DNA of 64,000 nucleotides from Trogon surrucura (GCA_020746105.1 CM036622.1:12758487-12822486); one strand, 5' to 3'. Counted from the stretch's first letter, positions 50,776 to 63,009 are shown. Made by a program: numbers and translations. The notes: generated from the sequence alone by a model not told the origin.

Positions 50776-53499
50776 GTGTTCATAGAAAAGATCAACTTGG
50801 AAAGCTCTTAACATCAAAGCAAGACATGAAATAGCAGTATGGCCATGAACTCGAGCCAGTACGGAACAAACGTCAAGATGCCATTTCTTTAATTAACATG
50901 CTGGATTTTCTCCAGGAAGAGTTATCTCATCTTTTTCCTTCTTACACAGGATACTGCAAAAGAATAAATTCAAATGGAGCTCTCCGTTTTTGGAGGGAAG
51001 TATGCTTTCATGCTAATCAAAGAAGACTGTGGTACACCGATTTTAAAAAAGCCCTATTCTTTCTCTCCCTCGGCACCCCGAAAAACAACCTACTATTCTT
51101 CTGAGCACAAGTTGTCCAAATCCAGGGCTGCTACTGCATAACTCAATGAAAGACTAAAGTCTGCCAGGAAAATATCCAAGACATAAAATACATTTATAGC
51201 TACTGGTGATTGTTATTTTATGCCTGTCAGTAATCTTTTTAGCAAACAGCTATCCCCAGTTACAGATATTTCATTATGGAGTTTCAAGGTGACTCTGTAG
51301 ATGACATGTTTAATCCCTGATTTTCTGTTTTTCAATAGGAATACTCTTGGCACGGTGATCACTGGAAATGTACAGCAAGCCATGGCACTCTGTTTCTCCA
51401 GATAATTCTCATTTTGATCCTAAAGTTCAAAAAAAATGTTGGTTTTTTGTCTGCAGCATTTAGCCAGACCATTCCAGCTGTGCTAGTACCATTAAAACCC
51501 CACACCCTGTGTGGATCTGGTTCTACCAGGCCAGTAATTTTCCCCTCTGAACTGAGGAGAATACTAAGCTGCAAAACTGGCAAGAGCAATTTATACCTGC
51601 TCCTAGACTAGGTCTCATCAGCACAATTGTGTTAACAAAAAGTTTAAAAAACACCTGCAAAATAAATAGTAAAATTAATAAAACCCCTAGATGTGGACAA
51701 AGTCTACATCCAATAAGAACAGACAAGCTGTATCATTTTTTCTTGGTTTTGGCAGTAGAAAGACAACCCTAATGGAGAACACAGGAGAGCAAATAGCAGC
51801 AGGACAAGTGGCAGGACAGTGGAGGTTATTTCTCGGACTGTGAGAATGTGCAGGTGGTCATTTGTTCTACTGAGACCAAGATTTCTCTTCTTCTGTCTGG
51901 ACATGTCAGAAATATGCAAATTTATGCTTGAGGTTTCCTCCCTGCCCTACTTGAGAAGCTCATCTCACTTAGCATTCTACTGGACTGGCTATAATGAAAA
52001 AAAAAGATGGAATTTTCACCAGCTCTATGGATGGTCTTGGAAATGTCATTTCTTGGCAGTCATAAGCAATGTATTACAATGTGCTACATCTGGGGGAAAA
52101 TACTAGAAAGAGTCTGTATGGTAAAGATCTGGATAATGCAAGAATCAGCAAAAGTAAACAGTATTTCACACTGACAAAACCCATTTGACAGGTTTGAAAT
52201 ACGACAGTCAACTTGGTAAGAAAGCAGAATATTAAAACTGAGTAGTTTCATATTTTCTGAAAAAGGATGTTTCTTAACAGTCATTGTCTCTCCAGGCAAG
52301 GATGTAGCTTTCGATCTTACTGAGATTTGCTCCTCAGATGGTGTTGCACAACTGGCCAGGAGCACCAAGAGTGTGTGTAGCACAGTAGCACCGTGTGTTT
52401 GGATGCATTTGATGGTGGGGCTGACAGCCTGACCTCACGAAGCAAGTTACAGTGATTGACAGCGATTCTAATCAGGTATCTTACCTCTGGAGGTTATTGT
52501 AATAGAGGTTGTACAGCTGCTGAACAAAGTGAATAGAAAGAGTCCAGAACTATCATACAAAAAAGAGAAATCAGACCTATTACTCACTGAGTAAAGTCTC
52601 CCGAAAAACTAAGTTTTGGAGGGAGCAAAACTACTCACAGATTGGTGTCAAATGGCAGTCTGCATGGACAGATTGTGTAAGGTGAGAAATACTGTAATAT
52701 TTTACATGAACTTCTTCAGAATTACATTATTTAAGTGCTGAAATATTTCAATTAACACTTCTGGATCAAACTGATTTTTACACATTTAAAATTGCTTTCT
52801 TCCCCTCTTCCCTACCTATTTTTCAGTTCTGCAAGAGATAAAGAAAAAACAAAACAGAGGCAGAACTGATCAAAAGCAGTCACAGAATGTGCCCTGTGGC
52901 ACTTCAGATATAGCTGGGGTCAGGACAGCATCACGTTCTTAGAAACCAGGGTTTGTGGTTCTGCCTCACCCTAAGCAACAACAGCTTCAGACGTTAGCGA
53001 CACCAAAATCCACTTTCCCAGTCTGATCTTTTGGCTGACACAGTGAAGCAGCAATCAGACCGAGTCTGAAATATTTATGAGAGAGTCATGAAAGGCAGAA
53101 GACCCAGAAATTTATTATTTACCGTACACGTCCTTTACACTCTGTTCATGAGTAAATCATTTAAATGTTGCCCTTCTGTTGGGTGAAGTGGATCTGAAGT
53201 AACATCCCCAAAGCAGCCTGAGTTACTCCAGATTTACGTGGCTGTGCTGGATGACAGAATCTGCCTCGGAGGGTTTTATATTACCCAGGTTTCACAGGGT
53301 AATCTGTGCCTAGGGCTCAGACTATCCCCAGCCAGTTTAATCCTCACGAGCCGCCCTTGCAAGGCAACCTGCAAATATGTTTACAGATCTAGCACAATAA
53401 TTTCTTATTGGTCACATTGATCAACCTGTCAGAAATTAATCTCTTTCTTCAGACCTCTATTTTTGCAGGTGCTCCTGGTATAAACGCCTCAGCTGTACA

Positions 53500-53740
53500 A
53501 AAACGAACTAGACAAAATGTGCAGACGCTTTATTTGGCGTGGAAAGAAACCAAGGACACAGCCCTGCTACAGTTGCAAAAATAAAAAAAGAGTGTGGGGA
53601 ACTTGGCCTTCCTCAGTGGAAACTCGACATTTTGGGTGGCCCTGCTGCAGCCTGTGTGGGGCTGGCAGTCATTGTCTCTGAATGAAGAGGCTGGCTTAAT
53701 CTGGATTGCTATCAAATCCTCCCTCTGCAAGACCGTGCAT
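53500..53740 (+). mobile_element. Decayed L1/Tx1-like LINE fragment (ORF2 C-terminal part)
   Basis: Translated across frameshifts, the plus strand shows the run typical of the region after the L1-type reverse transcriptase domain. It has RRFIWRGKKPR (from 53520, frame of 53517), then GELGLPQWKLD (frame of 53590), then FWVALLQPVW and a Trp-containing tail (frame of 53594). The pattern FIWxxKKPR ... GLGLPxxKLYYxAxxLxPVW is characteristic of L1/Tx1 LINEs and is not found in CR1. All three forward frames are needed, so the copy is long dead. The call was made by eye. Confidence 0.55.
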
Positions 53741-55704
53741 TTGGCACAGGTACTGACAGAAATTCTCTGGCTGAGAAAGTGCAATCAAATCCTGTTAGGC
53801 AGAATATCTTGAGAAGGGGGTCTATTAGTCTGAAACACTGAGAAAGTTTGACTGCGGTTGTTTGGCGTTTTCTCCAGCTGCTGATTTATTTGAATTCTCC
53901 TTCAGTTATGAAAATCACAGACTTGAAAAGACTATCAAGGAAAAAAAACAGAAGGATTTGCGAAGATCAGGCATTTGTGGGGACCTGATTAAATTCTTCC
54001 AGTGTGTGTCTTCTATGCATCAGCCCTCACTTGCCATAGGCATAGGGCATACCCATGCAGCCCTAACTGCTAGGGTACTTGCTAGGTTTACCGACCAAGA
54101 AACAAATTCTGAGATTAGTGCCTGAACAACCAGCTTGGGGGGAAGAAAATCCTTCCTCTTGGAAGCAGGAGGGGGCAGGCCCCGTACCTGCACTGCCCCA
54201 CTATCCTGCGCTCTCAGCGCACATACAGGGGAAATTCGCATTGGAGAAGCTCAGGTGTCTGCATCTCTCCTGCTCACTCCTGCTTCCACAGGAAAATCGC
54301 ATCCCTACATTGCTACGCAGCTTGCAGTGGAGGTGTAGGGGACACAGAAATGTATTTTGATGCCCAAGGCAGGACACCAGCTTGCTGTGCCATCACTTGC
54401 TCTCCCCTGGGCCTTATAGCAAGGGATATTAAAAATACAGTCTTGGTTGCAGTTCCAAGCTGTGCTTGAACTTCATGAACCACCCTTGGCAGGGAGCATG
54501 TTTTGCTGCTTGCCACATCCTTCTCACAGTCCTATGAGGGGTTGCATTTGCCCGTTGGTGTCCCGTTACGCACCATCCCAGGGGTCTGGGAATTTTGTTG
54601 TTTGTCTCAAGAGAAACGGATTAAATTCCTGACTCCATGGCTTTTATGTGCCCAAGGAGAGCTCCAAGGCTCTGACTCCAGGCTGTTTGCAAAGCCTGTC
54701 AAAATCCATTTGTGTATGGAGATCGCAGCAGCGAATATCACAGTTAAGGCTAAAAGGCAATTCTATGCCAAGCTCTTTCTAGGTCACTAACTTCCTAAGG
54801 GTATTCTTCCAAGAAATAGCTTTATCTTGAGTAGTTCTGCAAGAGGCAGACTGTGAGTTACAATTAACCCTTTCTTCATAAGGAAAAGGAAGAATTCTTC
54901 ACTTTGTCACATTCATCACTCACGACTTGCTCAGAACATGACTTCCTCTCCTGTCTCCCCTGGCTAGTGTTAGGAAATGAAGTTAAAAGGAAAGAGATTT
55001 GAATGAAAAAAAAATCTTTGCCCTTTCAAAAATGGCCAAATTTTATATATTCATTTTGGGCAGTATCCCCTCTCCTTTCAGAAAAGTAAGCATTCAAATT
55101 GAAAGAAATCTCATACTGAAACACTTTAACTCCAGTAAGAGGCTTCACTGACTGGAATATCCATCAGGAAAGCCACTGTAGCAAAGACAAGGAAATACAA
55201 AAGGCACACAGATGTGGCTTTGAAGAAAGAGATGAAGCTGTGTAAGAAGTGCAATATGTCCAATTAAAAGAACATGGAAGGGTAGTAACAAATTACAAAA
55301 CTCAAAAAATAAAGTCAGCGAACTGATGGGAGGAGAAGAGCATTAACCAGTCTGGGACAGTGCTACCAAAATGCATAGAGCTTGCACACCCTCATCAGCT
55401 GCTGTTAGAAGTCTGTAGTAGAACGACTACTGGGAGGGACTAGCAGAGACCACCAGAGCTGATGACACTTGACTTAGCTCACCTTGTCTTCTAAAAGATA
55501 CCTAGGCCACGAGAAAGTATGTAGGAGAAAGACATAGTTATTCTGAGGCTTGGATCCTAAAAGGTTTTTCCCTTAATTAAACATTAATTCTAAGATAATA
55601 TCAGCCTAGTGCTCACCAAGTGTAAAAAAAGCCCATCAAACATTACAAATTTCTGGAAAATAGAGGGCAGAAGAGAGAACAAATATGCCAATGTATGCAT
55701 AATG

Positions 55705-56292
55705 CACCTCGGTCTAGAATTGTGCACAGTTCTCATTCACCTTTCTCTCAAAAATGGTGCAGGAGAGCTGGGCAAGGTTCAGAGGGCAAGAGACAAACAC
55801 AGGTGTGGAACAGCTCCTGTGTGGCTGACTAGACAAGGACTTGACAGGCTGGAAGAAGAAACAACTGAGGGGATATAAGAAAAAAATCTTAGCAGTCATC
55901 AGTAGGGTAAAGAGGAGAGAGAAGAAAACTGTCTCTTCCTATACAAAGCGTTTTCAAATGAACTAGTGCAATGGGTTCAAAACAAACAAAAAGAGGTGTC
56001 TCTCTTCACAAGGTGTAATTAAATTAATTTGTTGCTGTGGGATGCAGGGGATTCTAAGCTGTGATGTGGATTCAAAAAGTAGTTGGACACATCCACAGAA
56101 CTATATATTTTGCTATTAAACACAAATGCATCAGTCTCAAGAAGCCCAAGATTTACAACACATCACGTGGCAGGCTGTTCTAGGGAAGTCCCCCCAACTG
56201 CTTGCCCTGGTCATGATTAGACTCTTCATTAGCTGCAGGGCAGTGCTGGGCATGGGGCCAAGGAGACCCTCGGTCTGCCCTGGGTCAGCCAG
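55705..56292 (+). mobile_element. Ancient amniote-type CR1 LINE, 3' part
   Basis: A diverged CR1 of the old type shared with turtles and crocodilians. Blocks in consensus order are GTGCACAGTTCT, the AGGAGAGCTGGGCAAGGTTC block of the C-terminal ORF2, GGAAGAAGAAACAACTGAGG, CTCTTCACAAGGTGTAATTA, TGGATTCAAAAAGTAGTTGGA and a 3' block GACCCTCGGTCTGCCC. The last resembles the GGACCATTGGTCTGACCCAGTA end of that group. No open frame survives. Confidence 0.68.
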
Positions 56293-56534
56293 GTCTGCTC
56301 CGACGCACTTACCTGTTCCGCTGCCACAGTCCATCCCAGCCTCTAGGACACAAGCTTTCTCTACTGGCTCCAAAATGACACTCTGACAGGTGGTTTGCCT
56401 GCACCTCTGCCTCTGCACTGTTTTCATATCTAAATTCCAAGTCTGGTTCTCCTTATCAAGCTAAAGGATTTACACCAGAATTCACCAATGTGGTGACACC
56501 TGTGCAGTGCATAACCAGACATAACCAGGTGGAT

Positions 56535-57545
56535 GGATGGTGGCCATGCAGTGGATGTGGTTTATATGGATTTCAGTAAAGCATTTGATACCCACAGCAT
56601 CTTTGCAACTACATTGAGGAAGTGTGGTCTGGATGTTTGGGTAGTGAGGTGGACTGAGAACTGGCTGAAGGAAAGAAGTCAGGAGGTTGTGGTCAATGGG
56701 GAAGTCTAGTTGGAGGCCTGTGTACAGTGGAGTCCCTCAGGGGTCGATACTGGGACCAGTACTGTTCAATATATTCATCAATGACCTGGATGAGGGAACA
56801 GAGTGCACCGTCAGAGAGTCTGCTGATGACACTAAACTGGGAGGAGTGGCTGACACACCAGAAGGCTGTGCTGCCATCCAGTGAGACCCGGACAGGCTGG
56901 AGAGTTGGGCAGGGAGAAATTTTACGAAATACAAGGGCAAGTGCAGAGTCTTACCTATGGGAAAGAACAACTCCAAGTACCAGTACAGGTTGGAAACTGC
57001 CGTATTGGGAGAGCAGCGTAGAAGAAAGGGACCTGGGGGCCCTGGTAGACAGCAGGATGACCATGAGCCAGAAATGTGCCCTCGTGGCCAAGAAGGCCAA
57101 TGGCATCCTGGAGTCTGTTAGAAGGGGAGTAGCAAGTAGGTCAAGAGAGGTTCTCCTGCCCCTCTACTCTGCCCTGGTGAGGCCCCATCTGGAATATTGT
57201 GTCCAGTTCTGGGCCCCTCAGGTCAAGAAGGAGAGGGAGCTGCTTGAGAGAGTCCAGCGCAGAGCCACAGAGATGATTAAGGGAGTGGAACATCTCCCTT
57301 ATGCGGAAAGACTGAAGGAGCTGGGTCTCTTTAGCTTGGAAGAGACTGAAGGGTGACCTCATTAACGTTTATAAATATGTAAGGGGTGAGCGTCAGGAGG
57401 ATGGAGCCAGGCTCTTCTCAGTGATGTCCAATGACAGGACAAGGGGCAACAGGTGTGAGCTGGAGCATAGCAGGTTCCACAAAAACATTAGGAAAAACGT
57501 TTTCACTGTGAGGGTGATGGAGCACTGGAAGAGGCTGCTCTCTTG
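56535..57545 (+). mobile_element. CR1 LINE, reverse-transcriptase and C-terminal part, 3' end missing
   Basis: A 1 kb ORF2 piece of an avian CR1, broken by frameshifts and stops. One frame gives VDVVYMDFSKAFDT (RT motif A) up to a stop near 56,709. A second gives [20 protein letters not shown] and then SADDTKLGG, where CR1 normally has FADD. A third gives the C-terminal block from [14 protein letters not shown] through [18 protein letters not shown] to LGLFSLEE. Homology stops near GAGCACTGGAAGAGGCTGC. The last 200 or so bases with the octamer repeat are absent. It is not functional. Confidence 0.9.
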
Positions 57546-60500
57546 CTAAAAGTACATCAGTGGACATTGTGATTAAGCTTTTGACTCGGAGAAAAAAAAA
57601 ATCCACAGAGGCAAGGCTCTAAAGAACTCTCCAAGAGCCCAACTTTCTGCTTCACCTGGTTAAAGGCTAGACTGGCATGTAGTTTTGCACATAATCTAAT
57701 GCAGAAAATACCAATTTGTGGTTCAGTGGGGCTGTTTTCGAGAGGCAGCTCTCACAGGAGTTGTGGTGACTGCCTGCCTGGCTGGACAATGGCACTTCCT
57801 GACTGGGCAGCTCTGGGGCCGACCTTTGCAGCAAGCTTGTCCTGGCTGCACTCAGCCGGGGGTGAACAGTACGGCAATGACTTTCCACAACATGAGGAGA
57901 AGTCTGCGCTAGGCTGGTGAGCTGCCAGTAATTTTGGAGAGGTGCCCTGATACGCAAACAGATCAGAACGGTGACACCAAGGGGTGGGAAGGAGTGATGA
58001 CAGGTCACTTAAGCTTTTACCCTTTCAGTCAGTCCCTTCTGACCCACTGTCCTCCCTGAGTGCAGGTGACACGATGACAGCTGTTTCCCAGCTTGGCACA
58101 GCTTCTGCCAGTTGTTGTGTCTGTCACTCAGAAGGTTTGACCAGTTTCAGGGCTGATGAGCCCAGCATTTTCACAGTTACACAGGATCCTCTGGATCCTC
58201 CCTGTCTCCCCCAAGCCACAGTTGCTATGGAGAGACATCAAGAAATCACCATTTTAATTCACCATGAAGCAGAATCAAAGCTGTCCTAACTAATTATAAA
58301 GAGAAAGCAATCCACAAGGGACTGTGGCAGGACAAAATCATGGCAAACATTTGTAACCATGCTAAGCATCTTGAAAAATCCAGTTTTTAAAAACATTTCA
58401 AGAAGTTTTCAGTGTAACAAAACCCTATCTCTACACTTAGCCTAATTTGAATATTTAACTGGATTAGAGAAGAGATGGAAATGGGACACATGGAAATTCT
58501 TTGGTATCAGTTCACTTTCTTAACCAAAATTTTGATGATATGAAAATAATCAGTATCTGCCTCGTGGTAGATAAACTTGGCAACCTACATAATGATCTTT
58601 CTTAAACTGATGTTCCGCAAAGGACATCTTTTTTCTGACCCGTATCAAGAAGCAAAATTAAATATTGTGATGGAGGGAAGAAATGTGAAGGTATTTACAC
58701 AAGAGTCCTTTGGGACACTACAGCTTCACCAACATGCAGACAAATGGAACAAGCTTAAATTGGTGGCCTAATGACCTCAATTCTTGGAGGTCCAGGGTCT
58801 CTGTCAGACTTCTAGAGCAACTATTCAAAACTAATCATGTCTGCCACTGATGTACAGGCACAATGAACGAAAAGTACGTGACCTTCTCAGAAAGCTTCTT
58901 TGAAATGCAAAGAAGACTCTGACTGCTTGGAGAAGCTGAGCCTCTTTAGTTTAATGAAGAGCAAATTATCTTCCATTTCTACCCATAAAAATGCAGCAAC
59001 AGAGTCTGTTGCTTCTTTTCAGTATTTGTCAGAGTTTAGTTGTGTTTAACAGCATTAGCAATTTCTGAGCTTGAATATCTGAAATCAGCCACCAGTTGTT
59101 CCACTCGCTCTAATCTCTAGTAAATATGATTTACTCCATTAACGTTCACATGATGCTGTTTTCAGCACACTGGACTCCTCTGTGCAGTCAAGGGCCTAAT
59201 CAAATACACAATCAATCAACCTGCTTGTCAGATACAAACAGCAAGCAAAAGACTTCTTTTGTGTCCTACACAATTGCCTTTTTAGAAGACAGTGAATCAC
59301 TGGTTTCTAAGAACATGTAATACACAAGTAACACATAAGGGGCCAGGCCAGAGCCTGTGGGGCTGTAAAGAAACCTTGTGACTGAATTCCTGAAGAGGAA
59401 CATTTCTCATGGGTTACTCAGATTGCCCTGACTGGTGTTCTCGAATTATACATCATGGAAGAATTTTTTAAAAGCTGCCTGAATTCACTGGAGTCAAAAG
59501 CTTCTTACAAGTTGAAACACAAAAGTGGGCAGCTCTTTCGCTTTAGCATCACTGACCATTCATGAAGCGTGAACTCTGCTGCTACAGAACTCTGCCCCTC
59601 TCTGAAGAACAGAGGAAGGGAAATCAACAAAACAACTCAAAAGAGTTTTTAAACATCTCCCTCAGATTCCCAAAGAGCAACAAGAAGAGAGATACACGAT
59701 GTCCATCCGTGTTTTGCTTCCTTTTGGGGCAGGACAGCAACTACTGTTTTGAGATCCTCAAGACACTGCAATGATACTGAGAGAAATTTATGTGGGCAAA
59801 TGTGGCCACATTCTTTTCTAACAAAGTCAGCCAGAAAAGCCAACATAATTCATATCTCATTAAAGCCTTGATACATACTATGCAACCAATTTTAATGTGC
59901 ATATAAATTGCATTCCATAGCTTGGATCCTATTCATACTTGGTGAGAATATGCTTATCATGAAACCTTGAGCACTGACAGTCCCATGTGATGTAATGAAG
60001 TAATTAATTTTGTTAACACTACTATTAAAAGAGCCATTACCCGTATTTCAGATAAGTGGGCAACACTTCAAAGTTTGCATAGCTCATGCCAAGTAAAATT
60101 CCATTGATAAATATTTTTTATGACCATGTAGAAATTCAACCATATAAAGTATAAATAATTTTCTACACAAGTTTCTTAGAAGTCTTTATGACCTTCATTA
60201 TAAAATGAAATTTGGTGAAATTACAACTATAAAATCTATGGATCTTTAGAGCTGCTACACCTGGCCATTTACTTCAATTATACTTTCCTTGGAGTTCTAC
60301 TTGAAGCTTACTCTGCTTAGTTTTACATAGAATACTTGTGGAAAAATGCCTAAGATACTTATGTGGCAGAAATTTGAATAGGGTTCCTGTAAATTTGCTT
60401 TATACTATCTATTCATAGACTGAAACAGTTTTTATTAACTAACCTGAAGAAATCCCAGTATCATTATCATGGCAGCAGCAGCACGAACTCAACATCTCTG

Positions 60501-60573
60501 GAAAACATCATGGCTGGTGCACAAACAAAATAAGCAACGTTCCATTATAACCACTGGCATAGTCTTAAATATC

Positions 60574-60579
60574 TTTATT
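60574..60579 (-). terminator. DPH3: Candidate DPH3 poly(A) signal
   Basis: TTTATT on the plus strand, which is AATAAA on the DPH3 strand, about 1.47 kb past the DPH3 stop. Other minus-strand AATAAA copies lie at 60431-60436, 60644-60649, 60748-60753 and 61083-61088, so the real end is uncertain. The AT-rich stretch 60,580-62,044 is best read as the DPH3 3' UTR. Confidence 0.4.
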
Positions 60580-60676
60580 TAAATAGTCAAAATAAATATT
60601 TGATAAGCTATAACTAACCAAAGTATCATTTTTTTGGGTTCATTTTATTTGAAGCACAGATATCAAAGTAACATGA

Positions 60677-60690
60677 GTGCCACCTTCTGG
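60677..60690 (-). promoter_or_regulatory. CTCF-like motif near the DPH3 3' end
   Basis: The minus strand reads CCAGAAGGTGGCAC, matching CCASYAGRKGGCRS at 13 of 14 positions. It lies close to the presumed end of DPH3, between two convergent genes. It is weaker than the intron 1 site. Confidence 0.3.
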
Positions 60691-62044
60691 CTTTGGACTG
60701 AAAACACTCTGGGTTGTGTACACTGCATTCAAAATTGAAAGGTGTAGTTTTATTTTTTAATTTTTTTTTTTAATTTGAAAAATAATTACAATATTCATCT
60801 GCAACATTCACAGAATGTTGTAAAAACAAAAATAGTTAAAGCAAGAATTCAGTAAGACTTGCTCCTATTTACTACCTAGAGCAAAATAACCATATAAATG
60901 CTGTACAAATACTTTTCCCCAAATTGAACTTCATGGATGTCAAATCCTACTAATACAAAAGAATGACCATAATTTAAAATAAATATTTAAATGCAGTGGC
61001 TTGTAATAGAAATAGTAGTCTTGGAATCTATGCATTTCATAGAATATTCTTCTAAATATTTTCTATGCTAAAAAAAGTAATTTTTATTACCTTAAGTGAA
61101 ATGTGTGCATCTCCTACCCAGGCAGTGACAGAACCTAACAAAGGAAAACTAAAAAATTCAGCAAATGTACTATTAAAAATGGCACAAAGAGCCGCAGCCC
61201 ATTTTATATTTCCTGCAAAACTCAAACCACAACATGGTTAAGAAAACATGGCTAAGTTACAATCCACTTCAAGTCCACTTGCACACTAGTAGCTTTGTGG
61301 TGGTAAAGAACATTTTACTCCTTTTCTTTCATTCCACACAACACCGACAAAACTGTATCACTACTATGTCATACAAGTCCTTTGATAACAGCTACCAAAG
61401 CTGTTTCAAAGCAAGTGTGATTTAAGAAACAAATCTGCCCCAACTCGGGTGTTGCTCTCACTGCAGATATAAATACACCTGCACCTTCTCTGGGCTTACA
61501 GTAGTAAAAACAATTTCCAAATAGTGTTCGTTCTGAGTCTCTTATTTTTCCCCATATTCAGTATGGTCTGGAAGTACATGAGCAGACATCCTCGGTGACA
61601 CCGCAACGTGACAAAACTGTAATTCTGTATGGAACCATGTCTTATGGACTTTTCAGCTCTCCATAACACTTCACACTGGTATATACCAACTTGATGCCTG
61701 TTTTCCTCTGTAGGCTAAGGAGCCACTGCTAGGTAAAGGTTATAACTTTACAACTCTGCACACTTCTTCCGTATATTAACTTGCTGTCAATTAGGATCAT
61801 AATCGTCAAGTCTTCTAGAACACCTATGGCAACTTGCAGATTTTTTTTAAATGCACAACCCTTTTGAACAAAAGCCATTCATGTGTTGAAGTCCCAGAAA
61901 ATTCTCATTTAAATTATGAAGACCGCCAGTTATTGCACTTGCATCTAACAGCAGTGAGCACTTCCAGGAGGACCGTGTCTCTTTCCACAGCTGCCATCCC
62001 CGTACCTTCTTATTCGACAGCAGCAACAGTTCCTGATGCACTCA

Positions 62045-62110
62045 TCAACACCTAATCAATTCCTTGTTTGTCAAAGGTTCTGCAACAACTTCATCACGCA
62101 TGAACTGCTC
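62045..62110 (-). CDS. DPH3: DPH3 exon 3 coding part (residues 62-82 and stop)
   Basis: [21 protein letters not shown] and TGA. The acceptor on the minus strand is CTGTCTTTAG. It was found by following the protein across a 485-base intron; the NKEL-[IV]-[RK]-C end fixes the frame. Confidence 0.93.
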   Translation of the reverse strand, partial: EQFMRDEVVAEPLTNKELIRC

Positions 62111-62886
62111 CTAAAGACAGCAAGCAGAGTTTTAGTTGATTTTCATTATTATTGGAGCTCCTTTCCCTCAAAAAGCATCAAATAGCCATTTTGTTTTCTA
62201 GCCTGGGTATAACTGGTATGAATCTGACTCTCAAAACATGAAAGCCATAACATACCCACTACATAAGGAAAGCTGCTAGGGTAGCGGACAGGGCTCCTAG
62301 AGTCATAGACAGATCTCAATTGTCACAAAGATTATTTTGCTTGTATTCCACCCGTCTCACCCAAGCAGGCGGAGTCCAAATACAGCAGGAGAAGGACAGC
62401 AGAAAAGCAAGAGACGAGGCAGAAGCCACAGAGGGGCCATTGGCTCAAAGAACCCTATCGCCCCTTTAACGGGGACTTCTAAAAGCTGCCACCGCGCCCT
62501 CCTCAGGGCACGGCGAGCCCAACCTCAGCCCGGCCGGCCCGGCGCCCGGGTAAGCAGGCCGCGCCCGCGCCCGACGGGCCTCCCGCCTCACCCACCTGGT
62601 CGTAAATGACGCGCAGGATCAGGGAGCAGCTGGGGCAGGTGGCCACGTCCTCGCCGTTCTCCAGATCCTCCTGCAAGAGCCGAGGGAGAGCCGTCACCCA
62701 CCCGCCGCCCGCCCGACTCACGGGCCGCCCCCCTCAGCGCCGCCCCCGCCGCCTCGGTCCCCGCCCGGCCGCCGTTACCCGCGTGATGAGGAAGCGGTCC
62801 CCGCAGGGGCACGGGTAGCTGTACGTCTCGGTCTCCTCGTCGTACTCGAAGTCTTCGATCTCCACCTCATCGTGGAACACGGACAT
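62045..62886 (-). CDS. DPH3: DPH3 (KTI11), CSL zinc-finger protein of diphthamide synthesis, complete
   Basis: Minus-strand exons 62886-62779, 62670-62596 and 62110-62045 give 249 nt, 82 aa, the same length as human DPH3. The protein carries the electron-donating iron/zinc of the first diphthamide step on eEF2, where it supports DPH1-DPH2. As KTI11 it also serves Elongator-dependent wobble-uridine modification. It acts in the cytosol and nucleus. Visible are an acidic N-terminal half ([19 protein letters not shown]), C26-P-C28 and C48-PS-C51 metal ligands, the C51-S-L signature, and an NKELIRC end close to human NKELVKC. Both introns are GT-AG and in phase 0. The ATG at 62886 has G at -3. The frame is open further upstream but without an ATG. 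It shares a CpG-rich promoter region with the rightward neighbour. Confidence 0.96.
62596..62670 (-). CDS. DPH3: DPH3 exon 2 (residues 37-61)
   Basis: [19 protein letters not shown] then RVIYDQ, with the second metal pair C48/C51 and the CSL triad. The acceptor is CTCTTGCAG and the donor GTGGGT. At 75 bases it is easily missed. Confidence 0.96.
62779..62886 (-). CDS. DPH3: DPH3 exon 1 coding part (residues 1-36)
   Basis: [18 protein letters not shown] through [13 protein letters not shown], with the first metal pair C26/C28. The donor on the minus strand is GTAACG. The intron to exon 2 is only 108 bases. Confidence 0.96.
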
Positions 62887-62999
62887 GGCTCCCGCCGGGC
62901 GGGACAACACGCAGCGACAGGAACGGGCCCGGGCGGAAGGGACGCGCCGGCGCGCGCGCACCCTCTCCGCGTGACGGGGGCGGGCCGAGGGCGCCTCTC

Positions 63000-63009
63000 G
63001 TCACGTGAC
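63000..63009. promoter_or_regulatory. Palindromic E-box GTCACGTGAC
   Basis: A perfect ten-base palindrome with a CACGTG core and the flanks preferred by USF and by MITF/TFE factors (CLEAR-type). It lies about 115 bases upstream of the DPH3 ATG. Confidence 0.6.

Larger units (their letters stand above)
43790..60430. other. Intergenic region between convergent GALNT15 and DPH3
   Basis: About 16.6 kb with no supported protein-coding exon. The 43.8-53.4 kb part is AT-rich and holds only simple repeats that I can name. The 53.5-57.6 kb part is a graveyard of LINE fragments, entered separately. The 57.6-60.4 kb part shows nothing recognisable except a weak CR1-like patch near 58.9 kb. Confidence 0.6.

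Noticed and set aside
58915..58970. CR1-like patch (TTGGAGAAGCTGAGCCTCTTTAG)
   Set aside because: Only one short block resembles CR1 ORF2, with no neighbouring blocks in order.
62887..62961. N-terminal extension of DPH3 upstream of the chosen ATG
   Set aside because: The frame is open to about 62,961 but begins with GTG, not ATG, and the ATG at 62886 reproduces the known family start and length.
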